Shown here in pieces: positions 26,240-35,935 of a DNA stretch of 64,000 bases (position 1 is its first letter; the number at the start of each line of letters is the position of its first letter). The notes under the pieces were generated by a model that searched no databases, had not been told where the DNA came from, and worked only from the letters and a program-made list of their open reading frames with translations. Source of the stretch: Hoeflea_A sp963921345 (GTDB lineage Bacteria > Pseudomonadota > Alphaproteobacteria > Rhizobiales > Rhizobiaceae). Both the position numbers and the translations under genes were made by a program. Location: contig CAWUFE020000003.1 of assembly GCA_963921345.3 (NCBI GenBank), forward strand, positions 218,390 to 282,389, given 5' to 3'.

Positions 26240-26765
26240 GACGTTGAGTGCGGCTGCTTTTGCGCGAAAGCTATCCGCGCGAGACCCAGGAGATGGTGTT
26301 TGACGCCCACGACCGGGCCTATGCCTTCTTCAAAGGTGCGTGTTCGCGCGGCATCTACGACAACATGAAGACGGCGGTGGCCGCGATCTTTGTCGGAAAA
26401 GAACGAGTCTACAATCGCCGGTTCCAGCAAATGTGCGGGCACTACCTTGTCGACCCGGTGGCCTGCACGCCGGGCTCGGGCTGGGAGAAGGGACAGGTCG
26501 AGAACCAGGTCGGTGTCGTTCGTCGTCGGTTCTTCACGCCGCGACTGCGGTTCAAAACCTACCAGGATCTCAACGCCTGGCTGCTCGACCTCTGCATCGC
26601 CTGGGCAAAGGCGCATCCGCATCCGGATATGCGCGCCAAGACCGTCTGGGAGGTGTTTGAGGCCGAGCGTTCCAGCCTCGTTCCCTATACCGGGCCGTTC
26701 GACGGCTTCCATGCGGTTCCGGCCTCGGTGTTCAAAACCTGCCTGGTTCGGTTCGACAACTGTCA
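26240..26765 (+). pseudogene. IS21 transposase (IstA) middle fragment
   Basis: The frame contains QEMVFDAHDRAYAFFKGACS, RGIYDNMKTAVAAIFVGKER, then CTPGSGWEKGQVENQVGVVR with the catalytic Glu, and ends at CLVRFDNCH. This is the DDE core of an IstA. The first Asp region is missing and the 3' end is cut shortly before the IS256 copy at 26787. Confidence 0.8.
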
Positions 26766-26786
26766 CGGTGTCCTTAATTCCTGGAC

Positions 26787-28156
26787 GAGCTATTGTCAAA
26801 TCTGGTGTCCAAGCGCTCCTCATGCGGCGGCTTGATCCTGGTTTGATGTCTTGATGCCGTTGACGAAATTGACGCCCTGGATGACCTCGGCGAGGTGAGC
26901 AAAGCCGCGCAGTTTGCGCCAGCTTTTCTCTGCGCATTGGCCGAGCTTGAACATCATGTGCAGCAGGCCGTCGCGGCTGAGGCAGCCTTTGGTCCGTTTG
27001 GTCCGGTGACGGATGGTGGCAAAGGCGCTTTCGATCGGGTTTGACGTGCGAATGCTCTGCCAATGCTGAGCCGGGAAGTCGTAGAAGGTCAGCAATTCGT
27101 CGCGGTCCTTGATCAGGCATTCGGTGGCCTTGGGGTATTTTGCCTCGAAGGTCTTGATGAAACAGATCGAATGCCTCGTGCGCGTCCGCGCGTGTCTCGG
27201 CCTGCCAAATGTCGTGCAGCATCTTCTTGGCCTTGGGCTGGGTCCGCTTGGGGAGGTAGTTCAGCACGTTGCCGGTCTTATGCACCCAGCACCGCTGTTG
27301 GCACGTCGTCGGAAAAACCTCCTCCAACGCGGCCCAGAACCCCATGGCCCCGTCGCCGGTGGCCAATTTCGGAGCGGCGAGCCCACGTGCCTTGAGGCCG
27401 AGAAGCACTTCGCGCCAGCTTTGCGTGCTTTCGCGAACACCGTCTTCTTCTCGCCCCGTGCGTTAACGCCAATGACAACGAGCACGCAGAGCCGGTCATC
27501 AGAGCCGCGCAGCCCGCTGTAAATGCCATCCGCCCAGACATAGACCCATTCGTCTCGGCTCAGATCGGCCTTGCGCCAGTCGTCGTACTCTGCTGCCCAT
27601 TGGCTCTTCAGGCGCGAAATGGTCTTGGCAGAAAATCCGGTGGCCTCAGGGCCAAGCAGCATTTTGAGCGCCGCGCCCATTTCGCCCGTGGAGATGCCCT
27701 TCAGATACAGCCAGGGCAGTGCGACTTCGATGGATTTAGCCTTGCGCACGTAGGGCGGCACAAGGGCAGAGCGGAACGTAACAGGCTTGCCGTCCTTCGC
27801 TCGGACCTTCGGGACTTTGACCGTGACTGGCCCGATCCCGGTTTGAACGGCGCGCTCTGGATGGTAGCCACTGCCAACAACAGCCGAGCGGCCATCGGTT
27901 GTTCGCCGTTCTGCAAATTCAGCGAGAAAGGCGTCGCGCTCAGCCTCGATGGCTGCCTGCAGCAAATCCCGAGCGCCCTTGCGGAGAAGATCAGTCAGTG
28001 GGTCTGTGACCGCATCTCGACCGGTGAAATCAATGATGGTAGCGTCGTGCATGGTGGTGCGTCCTTGAACGGTTGGCTGGATGTTTGGCAACGCCATTCC
28101 AACCAGATGCACCGCCGTCATTCAAATCGCCCGGACACCAGATTCACTCATAGCTC
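26787..28156 (-). mobile_element. IS256-family element copy 2
   Basis: 1370 bp with the same ends as copy 1. Flanking bases share CCTGGAC (26780-26786 and 28159-28165), the inner 7 of a 9-bp duplication whose first two bases differ. It serves as the empty-site control for the ISAzo13 insertion in copy 1. Confidence 0.9.
26822..28121 (-). pseudogene. IS256 transposase with two frameshifts
   Basis: The sequence matches copy 1. It has the shared lesion at about 27440-27460 (GEKK then EDGVREST in another frame) and an extra A near 27160 (GATGAAACAG against GATGAACAG in copy 1). The second lesion shifts the frame before the catalytic Glu. The three catalytic segments WADGIY, TGDGAMGFW and SNPIESAFA can all still be read in their separate frames. 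Confidence 0.88.
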
Positions 28157-28424
28157 GCCCTGGACGCCTGCTTCAAAAAACTGAGTAAAATCAGACGGCG
28201 GTTGTGCCGTTAATTTCCGGATTGTGTCTTTAATTGCAGGACTGTATCCTTAACTCCCGGGTGATCTGCCTGCAAACCACAAACGTTGCAGTCTGCATCA
28301 AATGCATGATGCCTATACGTTCTTATTCAGTTGGGGACTTTGGACGTCCGATAATTAAGCACACAGAATCTCGGAAACGTTCAACGAATGCCTCTCCGTC
28401 CAGGAAACAAAGGCACAGCGACAC

Positions 28425-28739
28425 TTGGGGACGCCCCATCGCGATGTCTACACCGACTACAGTGTGGTACGCGACATGAAGTCCGGCAGGGCCATCGAGG
28501 CGCAAACCATTATCGAAGCCAGGATGACCTCGATCATGCCCGATGAGTTCAAGCGCGGTGATCTTTGCGGACATGACCATTCCCTCAGCGAAATCACGCA
28601 CTACGAGCTCTGGTTCGACGGTAACGAGAATTCTATTTCGACTTCTGGACCAACGCCAAACGCACGCGCATCAGCTGATCAATCGGTCGTATCAACCGGC
28701 CCCGGACTTCTGTGCCGGCGCTGTTTTCCAAACCCTTGA
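28425..28739 (+). pseudogene. Decayed phage tail tube gene (P2 FII-like)
   Basis: The frame encodes DVYTDYSVVRDMKSGRAIEA, then MPDEFKRGDLCGHDHSLSEI followed by THYELWFDG, which resembles P2-type FII tail tube proteins. Near 28628 it shifts frame and continues as YFDFWTNAKRTRI. At least one frameshift and the loss of the 5' end make it non-functional. It is followed by other tail genes in P2 order. Confidence 0.5.
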
Positions 28740-28750
28740 TTGGAGCAATA

Positions 28751-28950
28751 ATGAAGTGGGAAACCAAGGAACACACGCTTGAATGGCCTGTCGATGTGGT
28801 CGTGAAAACCGGCAGGGCGAAAACGCCGCAACCGAGACCGTTCGCGTCGAAAAGGTCGTGCTGTCCGCGCCCAAGGGAAAGAAAATGCACAAGATCATGC
28901 GCCTCATCAACAACGTGGAGACCGATACGGGCTACTCGGAGGGCGAATGA
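28751..28950 (+). pseudogene. Decayed tail-assembly (gpE-like) gene
   Basis: It starts MKWETKEHTLEWPVDVVVK and then shifts frame to read VRVEKVVLSAPKGKKMHKIM, ending at TGA 28950. Size and position between tail tube and tape measure fit the P2 gpE slot. Sequence support is weak; I rely mainly on gene order. Confidence 0.35.
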
Positions 28951-29123
28951 CCATGGATTCCGTCCAGGTGATTTCCGACATGCCTCCCGGGGCGAGCGAC
29001 GAGGTTCATTCCCGCGACATCACGGTCATGGGTGACAAGACCGCGCCTTTTTTGGAAGCGGTGATGGGCGGCGGGCAATCGTCGACGGCCTCGCCCGATG
29101 GTATTGCAAAAACGAAACCGTAG
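28947..29123 (+). CDS. Small phage-tail-region protein, unknown function
   Basis: About 58 codons overlapping the previous gene by ATGA (MTMDSVQVISDMPPGASDEV). The following bases, in another frame, read GVPWDKVAETDILTILEMHR, which may be the missing second part (E'-like) after a frameshift. The tight overlap is the main reason to keep it; it may also be decayed. Confidence 0.35.
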   Translation: MTMDSVQVISDMPPGASDEVHSRDITVMGDKTAPFLEAVMGGGQSSTASPDGIAKTKP

Positions 29124-29248
29124 TAACCGCCGATCTGCCACATCTTTGGCGTCCCCTGGGACAAGGTCGCCGAGACCGACATCTTAACCATTCTTGAGAT
29201 GCACCGGCACGCGGCTCGCCTCGCGTCGATTTGCAAAGGAAGACTGTG

Positions 29249-29464
29249 ATGAAGACGCTGACTTCTTCCCTGATCGTCCGTCTGATCGACCGCGCCAGCC
29301 GCCCGGCTTGCGGCATTGCCAACAGCCTGATGGGCATCAGGCAGACGGGCGAAAGCGTCAACCGGGGCACGTTCGGTTATCGCCTGACCGCGGGCATTCG
29401 CCGCAACGACGCAGCCCTGGCGCGGGCGCGTGGCGGACTGATCGACGCTGCGGCCGGTTTCTAA
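29249..29464 (+). pseudogene. Tail tape-measure gene, 5' fragment
   Basis: MKTLTSSLIVRLIDRASRPA, then GIANSLMGIRQTGESVN, matches the N-terminus of phage tape-measure proteins, which set tail length. Only about 70 codons remain before an IS481 relic. It completes a tube-chaperone-tape order typical of P2-like tails. Confidence 0.6.
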
Positions 29465-29853
29465 CGGGACGCATTTCACTGATCCAAAGGGCGACAGCTG
29501 GACAGCCGCCGAGGTCAAACAGTTGCTCGCCGACAAAACCTTCTTTCGCTGCCACGCCTTCGTGCTAGCCTGTGCGCAGAACGGTATTGATCATCGTCTG
29601 ATCCCTGGACCAACGGTCAAGTCGAACGCATGAACCGGACGATCAAGGATGCGACCGTCAAGCGCTATCACTACGAGAGCCACGAACAGCTCCGAGAACA
29701 CCTCAGGACTTTCCTCGACCGCGTACAACTTCGCCAAGCGCTTAAAGACGCTCAGAGGCCTGACTGTCTTTGAATTCATCACGCGGAAGTGGACTTCAGA
29801 GCCTGCGCGTTTCACTCTTCATCCAGACCATCTCATTCCGGGACCGTACATTT
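29465..29853 (+). pseudogene. IS481-type transposase C-terminus
   Basis: Readable pieces are GTHFTDPKGDSWTAAEVKQL, FRCHAFVLACAQNGIDHRLI, then WTNGQVERMNRTIKDATVKR with the catalytic Glu, and after a frameshift AYNFAKRLKTLRGLTVFEFI, ending FTLHPDHLIPGPYI. This is the C-terminal half of an integrase-core (IS481-like) transposase with at least two indels. Confidence 0.7.
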
Positions 29854-29879
29854 AAACGCTGCCAAGTCATGCGGTAAAC

Positions 29880-30720
29880 GGGCCGGATCCCGTTGTATAA
29901 TCCGGTCCATTGCGATTGCTTGCGGTTCAGCTTGGGGCAACACCCCAATCGCACAAGGCGACAAGAACCGGTTTCGAGCGCGATTGCAAATCACCAGCCA
30001 ATGAAAGCATTTCATAGCTTAAATATATCCTCGAAGAACGGGCCGGACCCAGGTGATGCGGCGCACTTTAACAGGCCCGACCCGGTGCGATGTTTTCCTC
30101 AAGGGACAGCGCAAACCGTCCTCCATCGCACATGGCCAAATGAAACGGTTTCCTGAGCAATTGTAAATGCGATCCGCGTAATGCATTCGATAGGTAGCAG
30201 TGAATCCGCCCGGTTACTCTGGCTGCGCATTCAGATAGGGCAGGGGAGGATGGGGCCGGATCCAGATGAGATAGAAAGAGCTGTATCCGGCCCGTGCGAA
30301 TGGCTTTCGTTGGGGACGGTGTAATCCATCGCACATGGCCAAAGGAGCCGGCTTCGGGCGCTATTGTAAACGCCATCCGCTATGCGTTCGATAGGCACCA
30401 TTGAATACGCCCCGGTTACTCTGGCTGCGCATCAGATCTGGCAGGGGATGAAGGTGAACAGGATGGGGCCGGATCCAGCCTGGAGTATGACAAGGCGGGA
30501 TCCGACCCATTTGGGCGCGATAATGCCAGGCTGGGGTCTCAGCCGACCATCGCGCACCCGGATCCAAGGACTGATGGGGGACTGGATCCGGCTCAGTGCG
30601 ATGGTCCAGGATGGCCTTCCTAACCAATATCGCACAAAGTTTATTAGTACCAACCTGGGGCGATTGTGTTAAGACCGAACAAGGAATGCATTCGATAGTT
30701 TTTTAGTCGGCAAAGGGTCG
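29880..30720 (+). repeat. Array of four diverged, palindrome-headed repeats
   Basis: Units begin near 29880, 30046, 30251 and 30468, each with GGGCCGGATCC or a close variant. A partly complementary sequence follows (for example GGGCCGGA and TCCGGCCC in the third). Related body segments follow: CCATCGCACATGGCCAAA, then CATTCGATAG or GCGTTCGATAG. Units are about 170-220 bp and well diverged. No coding capacity is evident and no known element is recognised. Confidence 0.6.
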
Positions 30721-31004
30721 GGTCGCCAACGGCGCGGTGTAGCGATCCGACCTGCACCCCATACCGTCCAGGCCATAGATGTCCCTGCCGATTACCCGAA
30801 CAGGTCCTTTTAAGTAAGCGGGTCAATTCCCTCGCCTGCCGGCACAATCAACGTCTCGAGCGATTGGTACGCATGGGGTATTTTAGTTGTTTGGGTCGCA
30901 TCGTCGCGCTCACGTTGCGCTTGTGGCGAGCAGATAGGTCATAGCGACATCTGGCGGCAGGTATCTCGGAAGAGCTATGACTGAATTTGGGTGACGAGGC
31001 GTTA
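30721..31004. other. Non-coding stretch
   Basis: About 280 bp between the repeat array and the next IS relic. Neither strand shows a frame with family resemblance, and no hairpin or promoter stands out. Confidence 0.4.
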
Positions 31005-31735
31005 TCAGGCGGCGCTGGTTTCATTTCCGTCGATCACCTCGACGCCATTGCGGAATTTGACGCCCTGGATCAGTGAAAAGACCTTGAGCTTCGCGGTTTT
31101 TTGCGACAGTGCGCCTCTGGTTCTGATGGAGCGGTGGCGCACCGTAGCAAAGACACTCTTGATCGGGTTCGACGAGCGCAGATGATCCCAGTGCTCGGCC
31201 GGGAAATCGAAGAAAGCCAGCAAAGCATGGCGATCCTTGGTCAGGCAGGTCACGGCCCTTTCGTACTTGGCGCCGTATTTGTCTTCGAACCTGTCCAGTG
31301 CGGCGATCGCTTCTTCGCGCGAAAGAGCGTGGTGAATGTCGTTGAGGTCCGACTTCACATTTGCCGACAACGACTTGGGAAAGTTGTTGACGACATTGCC
31401 GATCTTGTGAAACCAGCATCGCTGGTGTGCTGTCTGCGGGAACACCTCCTCCAAGGCTTTCTAGAAACCCAGGGCACCGTCGCCGACCGCCAGGTCCGGC
31501 GGCACATTGAGCCCACGGCCTTTCATGTCGACAAGCAGTTCGCGCCAGCTCTGCGTGCTTTCCCGTGATCCGACCCGAAAACCGACCAGTTCCTTCCTGC
31601 CCTCCGGCGTCGCGCCGATGATGACGAGCATGCACTCGGCATCGGGTTCCATGCGGGCCTGAAGATAGACGCCATCCGCCCAGATGTAGACATAGTGCCT
31701 GGCAGACAGATCGCCGGCGGCGCGCGCCCTCGGTA
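31005..31735 (-). pseudogene. IS256-family transposase, third lineage, amber-interrupted
   Basis: The frame reads ARHYVYIWADGVYLQARMEP (first Asp), ATPEGRKELVGFRVGSREST, VGDGALGF (second Asp), then a TAG at 31461-31463, and continues in the same frame with KALEEVFPQTAHQRCWFHK and SSNPIKSVFATVRHRS. The catalytic Glu is changed to Lys (SNPIK against SNPIE). The N-terminal third is replaced by IS21 sequence. Clearly inactive. Confidence 0.8.
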
Positions 31736-32152
31736 GTGTGGGCATGGCGCTGAAGTCGAAGGTGGCCAGGGTCTTGCCGGCAACAAGACGGGACTCCTTG
31801 AGAGCGTCTGGCGGAAGATGATGTCCTTTTGCGGTCCATTGAGGGCGCGCCAGCCGCGTACCCGCCGCTCCAGGGTGCGCCGGATGCGATCGTCGGGAAG
31901 TCAATCCGGATAGCTATGCTGCAGATGACGCAACAGCGTGACAGCCTGAACGGAAGCGTCCCGCTGCAGGATCGGCAAAAGGTCCTTGTCCCAGACCCCT
32001 TCCAGGGGATCAGCAACGGTGCGGCCCCGTTTGCGCTGACGCTGTGACGGCAATACCGGGTTCGCGTCGAGGCGGCGGGCTGTGCGCTCGCTAAAGCCTG
32101 CCCGAGCGGTGGCGGTGCGTTGTGTGTATTTTGGGCGTTCGGTCATGTACAT
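31736..32152 (-). pseudogene. IS21 relic: IstA N-terminus joined to an IstB piece
   Basis: From 32152 the frame gives MTERPKYTQRTATARAGFSE, then TARRLDANPVLPSQRQRKRG, the helix-turn-helix start of an IstA. A one-base shift near 31905 precedes DRIRRTLERRVRGWRALNGP. The chain then passes at about 31805 into KESRLVAGKTLATFDFSAMP, which belongs to the middle of IstB, and finally into IS256. Most of istA and half of istB are deleted. Confidence 0.7.
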
Positions 32153-32256
32153 TGTTACCTGCTGGTCGGTGATGGGGCCTGAAGGGCAACACGAGCCTCC
32201 GTTGAAACAAAGATCTGTGTTTTGCACTCCCTGAATCGGCCGGCAACCTACATCCT

Positions 32257-32730
32257 GAAAAGCGATTGGCCGGTGGAACTGGCCTTCAGACGGGCATGCG
32301 CGTCTTCCGGTCAGTCCAACCGGCCAAGGTGGTTGTCGCTGAACAGCCGCCGTATCTTCGACGTTGCTGCCGGCCGCTCGGCACCATCTCTGGCCGATTA
32401 TCTCAATCAAATGAAAGGCAAAGACCGTGTCCGCATCATCTGCATGGACCTGTCGGAGACCTATCGCTCCATTGCCAGAACCCACTTCCCCAAAGCTCTC
32501 GTCGTTGCCGATCGGTTCCATGTCGTGCGCCTCGCTCTACATCATCTGCTGAAAACCTGCCGCTTCATCGATCCCGATCTGAAAGACAGGCGCGGCTTGA
32601 GAAAACTGCTGAACAAACATGCCAGCAACCTCACTCAACGCCAGGCACGACGCCTCACAGACTACCTTGACCGCCGGCCGGCCATCGAACGCATCTATCG
32701 TTTCAAGGAAGATCTTGTAGGACGACATAA
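32257..32730 (+). pseudogene. ISL3-family transposase fragment
   Basis: From about 32345 the frame reads RRIFDVAAGRSAPSLADYLN, VRIICMDLSETYRSIARTHF, PKALVVADRFHVVRLALHHL and NKHASNLTQRQARRL, the DDE core of an ISL3 transposase with both catalytic Asp regions. N-terminal zinc-finger and C-terminal parts are missing. It ends near the presumed prophage border. Confidence 0.8.
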
Positions 32731-32734
32731 ATAA

Positions 32735-32981
32735 TGCTCAAACCGGAAGAAGCCGGAAGTTCCCGGATGAAGCCGGATGAGAGTACCGAAACGGCGGTAA
32801 CGTAGGGGGTCTGCGGGTAGTATCTTGCCGATTGGAGGGCGCGGTCTGGAAACGGCCATGCGACGGTGATTTGCTCAATCCCGGCGGATCGGCTTGCCTG
32901 AAGGTCGTTTAAACGGTGTTTTTTCCTGCGTTTTCGAGGGTGTTAAACGGCCTGTAAAATCGCGCCGGTATTCTTCCTTGT
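32735..32981. other. Presumed left end of the prophage, non-coding
   Basis: About 250 bp without a credible gene. It holds short related motifs, GTTTAAACGGTG (about 32908) and GTTAAACGGCC (about 32943), in the same orientation. These may be transposase-binding repeats as found at Mu-type ends. The exact terminus is not determined. Confidence 0.4.
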
Positions 32982-34355
32982 TCAGGGCGTGAGGCTGGCG
33001 GCCATTTCGGCGACCAGACTGTCCATGCGGCTTGTGCCGAAGTTGTCGAGCATCAGCTTGCTGCCGCCTGCGAGGGTCCATGCGTAGTCGATCAGTCCGG
33101 CGCGATCGAGCGTTCGTGCAGTGGCGAGGATGGCGAGCGTCTCGATGACGCGGTCGTCGGTTCCAGGCTCGCTCATGGAGCGGATCTTCTGGCGGGCGAT
33201 ATTCAGCAGTGATGCGGTCGCGGCGGCGAGGCCGGGCTGCGGTGTTTCGGCTCGCAGGCTTGCCCTGTGGAGGGATCCGTCGTGGGCGACGGCGACGGTG
33301 CGGGAAAGGCCTGGCCATGTTTCGAGGTCTTGCAGGTCGGCGGACGACAGGCCCTGCGATGCCGGCTGGTTTCGGATCAGCGCGATGCTTGCGGCGGGAT
33401 CGGCGAGCCGGACCTTGAGCGTGTCATCGGGCAGCGGGCGTTGTGATCCTCCGTCGATCCAACCGCTCGGCATGTCGTTATCCATCGCGGCGAGATGGCG
33501 GCTGCCGGTTCTGAGCCCCCGGCTTCGGGCTTCGTGGATCAGTCCCAGTTCGGCTCCGCGGGCTTCCGGGGTGAGGTCACCCGCGATGCTGTCATGGCGT
33601 CCTTGGTCGGCGAGAAAGGTGGCTCCGGGATTGGTGTCGAAGCCCGGAGTGATGCCTTCGGGCACCCGCAGCCGTCGGCCGGTTCGGGGATCGGTCCAGG
33701 TCTTGTACTTGATCGGCGGTTCGGCCGAGACGGCGATCCCCTCGTTGTCCAGCATGGTCCGGCTCATCTGGCGCACGGTGCAGGCGCAGTAATATCCGTT
33801 GGGTGGATAGTGGGTGGCCCACAGCGGATGATCGGCGGGCAGGACCAGGCGGTGGAAGCGTGTGTGCGCCTCGCGCTTGGTGACCCGCTGGAGCTGTGTA
33901 TAGAGCAGGTAGGGCAGCAGGTCCTTCGTACGCTGGATGCGGGTCCATTTGCCGGCGGCGTATGAGGTTCTCAGGTTCGTGTCGAAGATGACGGCGAGGC
34001 GGCGCCTGGAGCCGAGCTGGACGGTTCGCATTTCGCCTGTGAGCGGATCGCGCATGGTCTTCTGGCCCCACCAGCCGGCGGCCTTGAGCTTGGGGATGAG
34101 CGTGTCGTTGAAGTTGTCCAGGGTCAGGCCCTTTGCAAGGCTGTCATCGACGGCCTCACGGATGGTTGCGAGCAGATCGTCCTGCATGGCCTTGGCGACG
34201 ACGAAGCCGCGGGCGTGTGATGCGCCGAACCAGTCGCGATAGGAAAACCGGCTTTCGGGCGGTGCGTAGCCTTTGGAGCGGAAGAATTCAATCGCCTCCT
34301 GGGGATCGAGGCCGATGGCCTTCACCGGGGGGCTGAGATCAATCGGATCAGGCAT
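32982..34355 (-). CDS. Phage head morphogenesis protein (Mu gp30/gpF-like)
   Basis: 457 codons. The N-terminal 300 residues match the MuF family: RDWFGASHARGFVVAKAMQD, then FDTNLRTSYAAGKWTRIQR, then LPADHPLWATHYPPNGYYCA followed by CTVRQMS. This minor head protein joins the portal during capsid assembly. The last 150 residues (IHEARSRGLRTGSRHLAAMD onward) form an extra domain I cannot assign. It directly follows the portal gene and is the last gene of the leftward late block. Confidence 0.88.
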   Translation of the reverse strand: MPDPIDLSPPVKAIGLDPQEAIEFFRSKGYAPPESRFSYRDWFGASHARGFVVAKAMQDDLLATIREAVDDSLAKGLTLDNFNDTLIPKLKAAGWWGQKTMRDPLTGEMRTVQLGSRRRLAVIFDTNLRTSYAAGKWTRIQRTKDLLPYLLYTQLQRVTKREAHTRFHRLVLPADHPLWATHYPPNGYYCACTVRQMSRTMLDNEGIAVSAEPPIKYKTWTDPRTGRRLRVPEGITPGFDTNPGATFLADQGRHDSIAGDLTPEARGAELGLIHEARSRGLRTGSRHLAAMDNDMPSGWIDGGSQRPLPDDTLKVRLADPAASIALIRNQPASQGLSSADLQDLETWPGLSRTVAVAHDGSLHRASLRAETPQPGLAAATASLLNIARQKIRSMSEPGTDDRVIETLAILATARTLDRAGLIDYAWTLAGGSKLMLDNFGTSRMDSLVAEMAASLTP

Positions 34356-35929
34356 CAGGTCTGCGGATCGTCTTCATCACCGTCGGGTCCTCCCGACGCA
34401 TGGCCCAGCGGAACGCCGGCGTTTCCGGCCATGCCCGCGATGAAGTCGGCGCGGGCGTAGAGCTGTGTCAGAGCGTCCGGCGGTGGTGCCTGTGCGATGC
34501 GGTCGAGCCGGGTGCGCAGGTCCTGAAGCGATGTCGCCCCGGCGATGGCCTCTTCGACGGGCAGCACGGTTGCGGCGGCGGCCTCGAGCGCGATGTCCTC
34601 GCCGATGAGGTGATTGACGAGGCCGGTGATTGCGTCGGTCGGAGCGGCGGCCGCCGCGAACCTGGCGGGGTCCGCACCGGGGTCGGGTGCGGCCTCTTCC
34701 CATGTGCCGCCATAGACCTCCTCGACATAGTCGGCCGCAGGTCTTCGGCCGGACGCCTTTGCGATATAGAGGTCGCGTCGGGCGCGGGCTTCCAGGTCCT
34801 CCGGCGGCGCGGTGTCGCGTCGCAGGCGCGGGACGGCGGCGCCCGGGAAGTTCCAGGCGGTGAGCCATGTCGCCACGGTGGAGCGCAGGCATTCGGAGAG
34901 CCTGTGTTCGTCGCTGGCGATCAGCGCCTGGAGTGTTTCGTTCTGGACCTGCGCGGTGCCCACGTGCTGGCCGATTTCGGAGGTTGCGTGCTGGCCGACG
35001 ACGGCCTCTGCGATCATGCGGTCGAGGGCGGCGACCATGGCCTTGAAATCGCCGCCGCCGGAACCACCCGAGCCGCCCGATGTGCCGGATTTCGCGGCGG
35101 CCAGGATCTGCACGTCCTGGTCGTCGGGAAGGGCGATGCAACTGGCGCTGATCGCCGCGGCCATCGTGGCCAGCAACGCGTCCACCTGGCTTTTGGGGGC
35201 ATCGCGCAAGTGTTTGCCCACCAGCGTCGGCGTGCCGAACTTCTCCAGCGCCACCGACCACATGCGCATCGCCTGCCGCTTGAGCCAGACCGGCCAGATG
35301 CACCAGTGCGCGGCGCCGAGCCCGAAGGGCTGCCCGCCATGGCGCGGCGGGTTGCGATGCAGGATGTATTTGGCCGGCGGCAGGTTGATGCCGCCGGGCT
35401 GGCCGCGCGTCACCAACAGCGGTTCCAGCGTGGTCCAGTCGTAGCGGATGAGGCGCGGATCGCGGCTGCGGATGTCGACGAGCCGCACCCGCCGGCCGTC
35501 GATCGCCCACAGGCACTCGCTGAGGGCGTAGCCGTACCAGATCGCGTGCAGGAGCGCGCGGCTGACGCGGTTCATGTCGATGGCCTGCAACTGCGCGCGC
35601 AGATCGTCGGCGGCCGCCACGTCCAGCGGGGTGTCGCTGGCGGGCTCGATCATCAGCGGCGCCGCCAGCAGCCCGTCGATGCGCTGACCCAGCACGGCCG
35701 ATACCTTGCTGTCGGTGAGCGCGATCTCGGCGGCGTCGATCGCGGCATTGTCGCCAAACGCTCCCGCCGTGAAGCCGCCGGCCGTTCCGGCAAGGCCCGA
35801 TCCCAGGCCCTCCAGCCAGCCGGCGGTCTGGCCCCAGACGCCGAGGCCGCCCAGCCGCGCGGTCAGCTGCGGCGCGGTCTGTTCTTCGGTATCGGGGCGT
35901 TTGGGGATCTCGGTGTCCCTGGTATCCAT
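34355..35929 (-). CDS. Phage portal protein (DUF935, Mu gp29-like)
   Basis: 524 codons. Recognised by IALTDSKVSAVLGQRIDGLL, then LLHAIWYGYALSECLWAIDG, then RQAMRMWSVALEKFGTPTLV and SEIGQHVGTAQVQNETLQAL, all typical of DUF935. It forms the ring at the capsid vertex through which DNA is packaged. It lies 6 bp after the terminase gene. A glycine/serine linker occurs near residue 290. Length is normal. Confidence 0.92.
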   Translation of the reverse strand: MDTRDTEIPKRPDTEEQTAPQLTARLGGLGVWGQTAGWLEGLGSGLAGTAGGFTAGAFGDNAAIDAAEIALTDSKVSAVLGQRIDGLLAAPLMIEPASDTPLDVAAADDLRAQLQAIDMNRVSRALLHAIWYGYALSECLWAIDGRRVRLVDIRSRDPRLIRYDWTTLEPLLVTRGQPGGINLPPAKYILHRNPPRHGGQPFGLGAAHWCIWPVWLKRQAMRMWSVALEKFGTPTLVGKHLRDAPKSQVDALLATMAAAISASCIALPDDQDVQILAAAKSGTSGGSGGSGGGDFKAMVAALDRMIAEAVVGQHATSEIGQHVGTAQVQNETLQALIASDEHRLSECLRSTVATWLTAWNFPGAAVPRLRRDTAPPEDLEARARRDLYIAKASGRRPAADYVEEVYGGTWEEAAPDPGADPARFAAAAAPTDAITGLVNHLIGEDIALEAAAATVLPVEEAIAGATSLQDLRTRLDRIAQAPPPDALTQLYARADFIAGMAGNAGVPLGHASGGPDGDEDDPQT

Positions 35930-35935
35930 GGCGCG

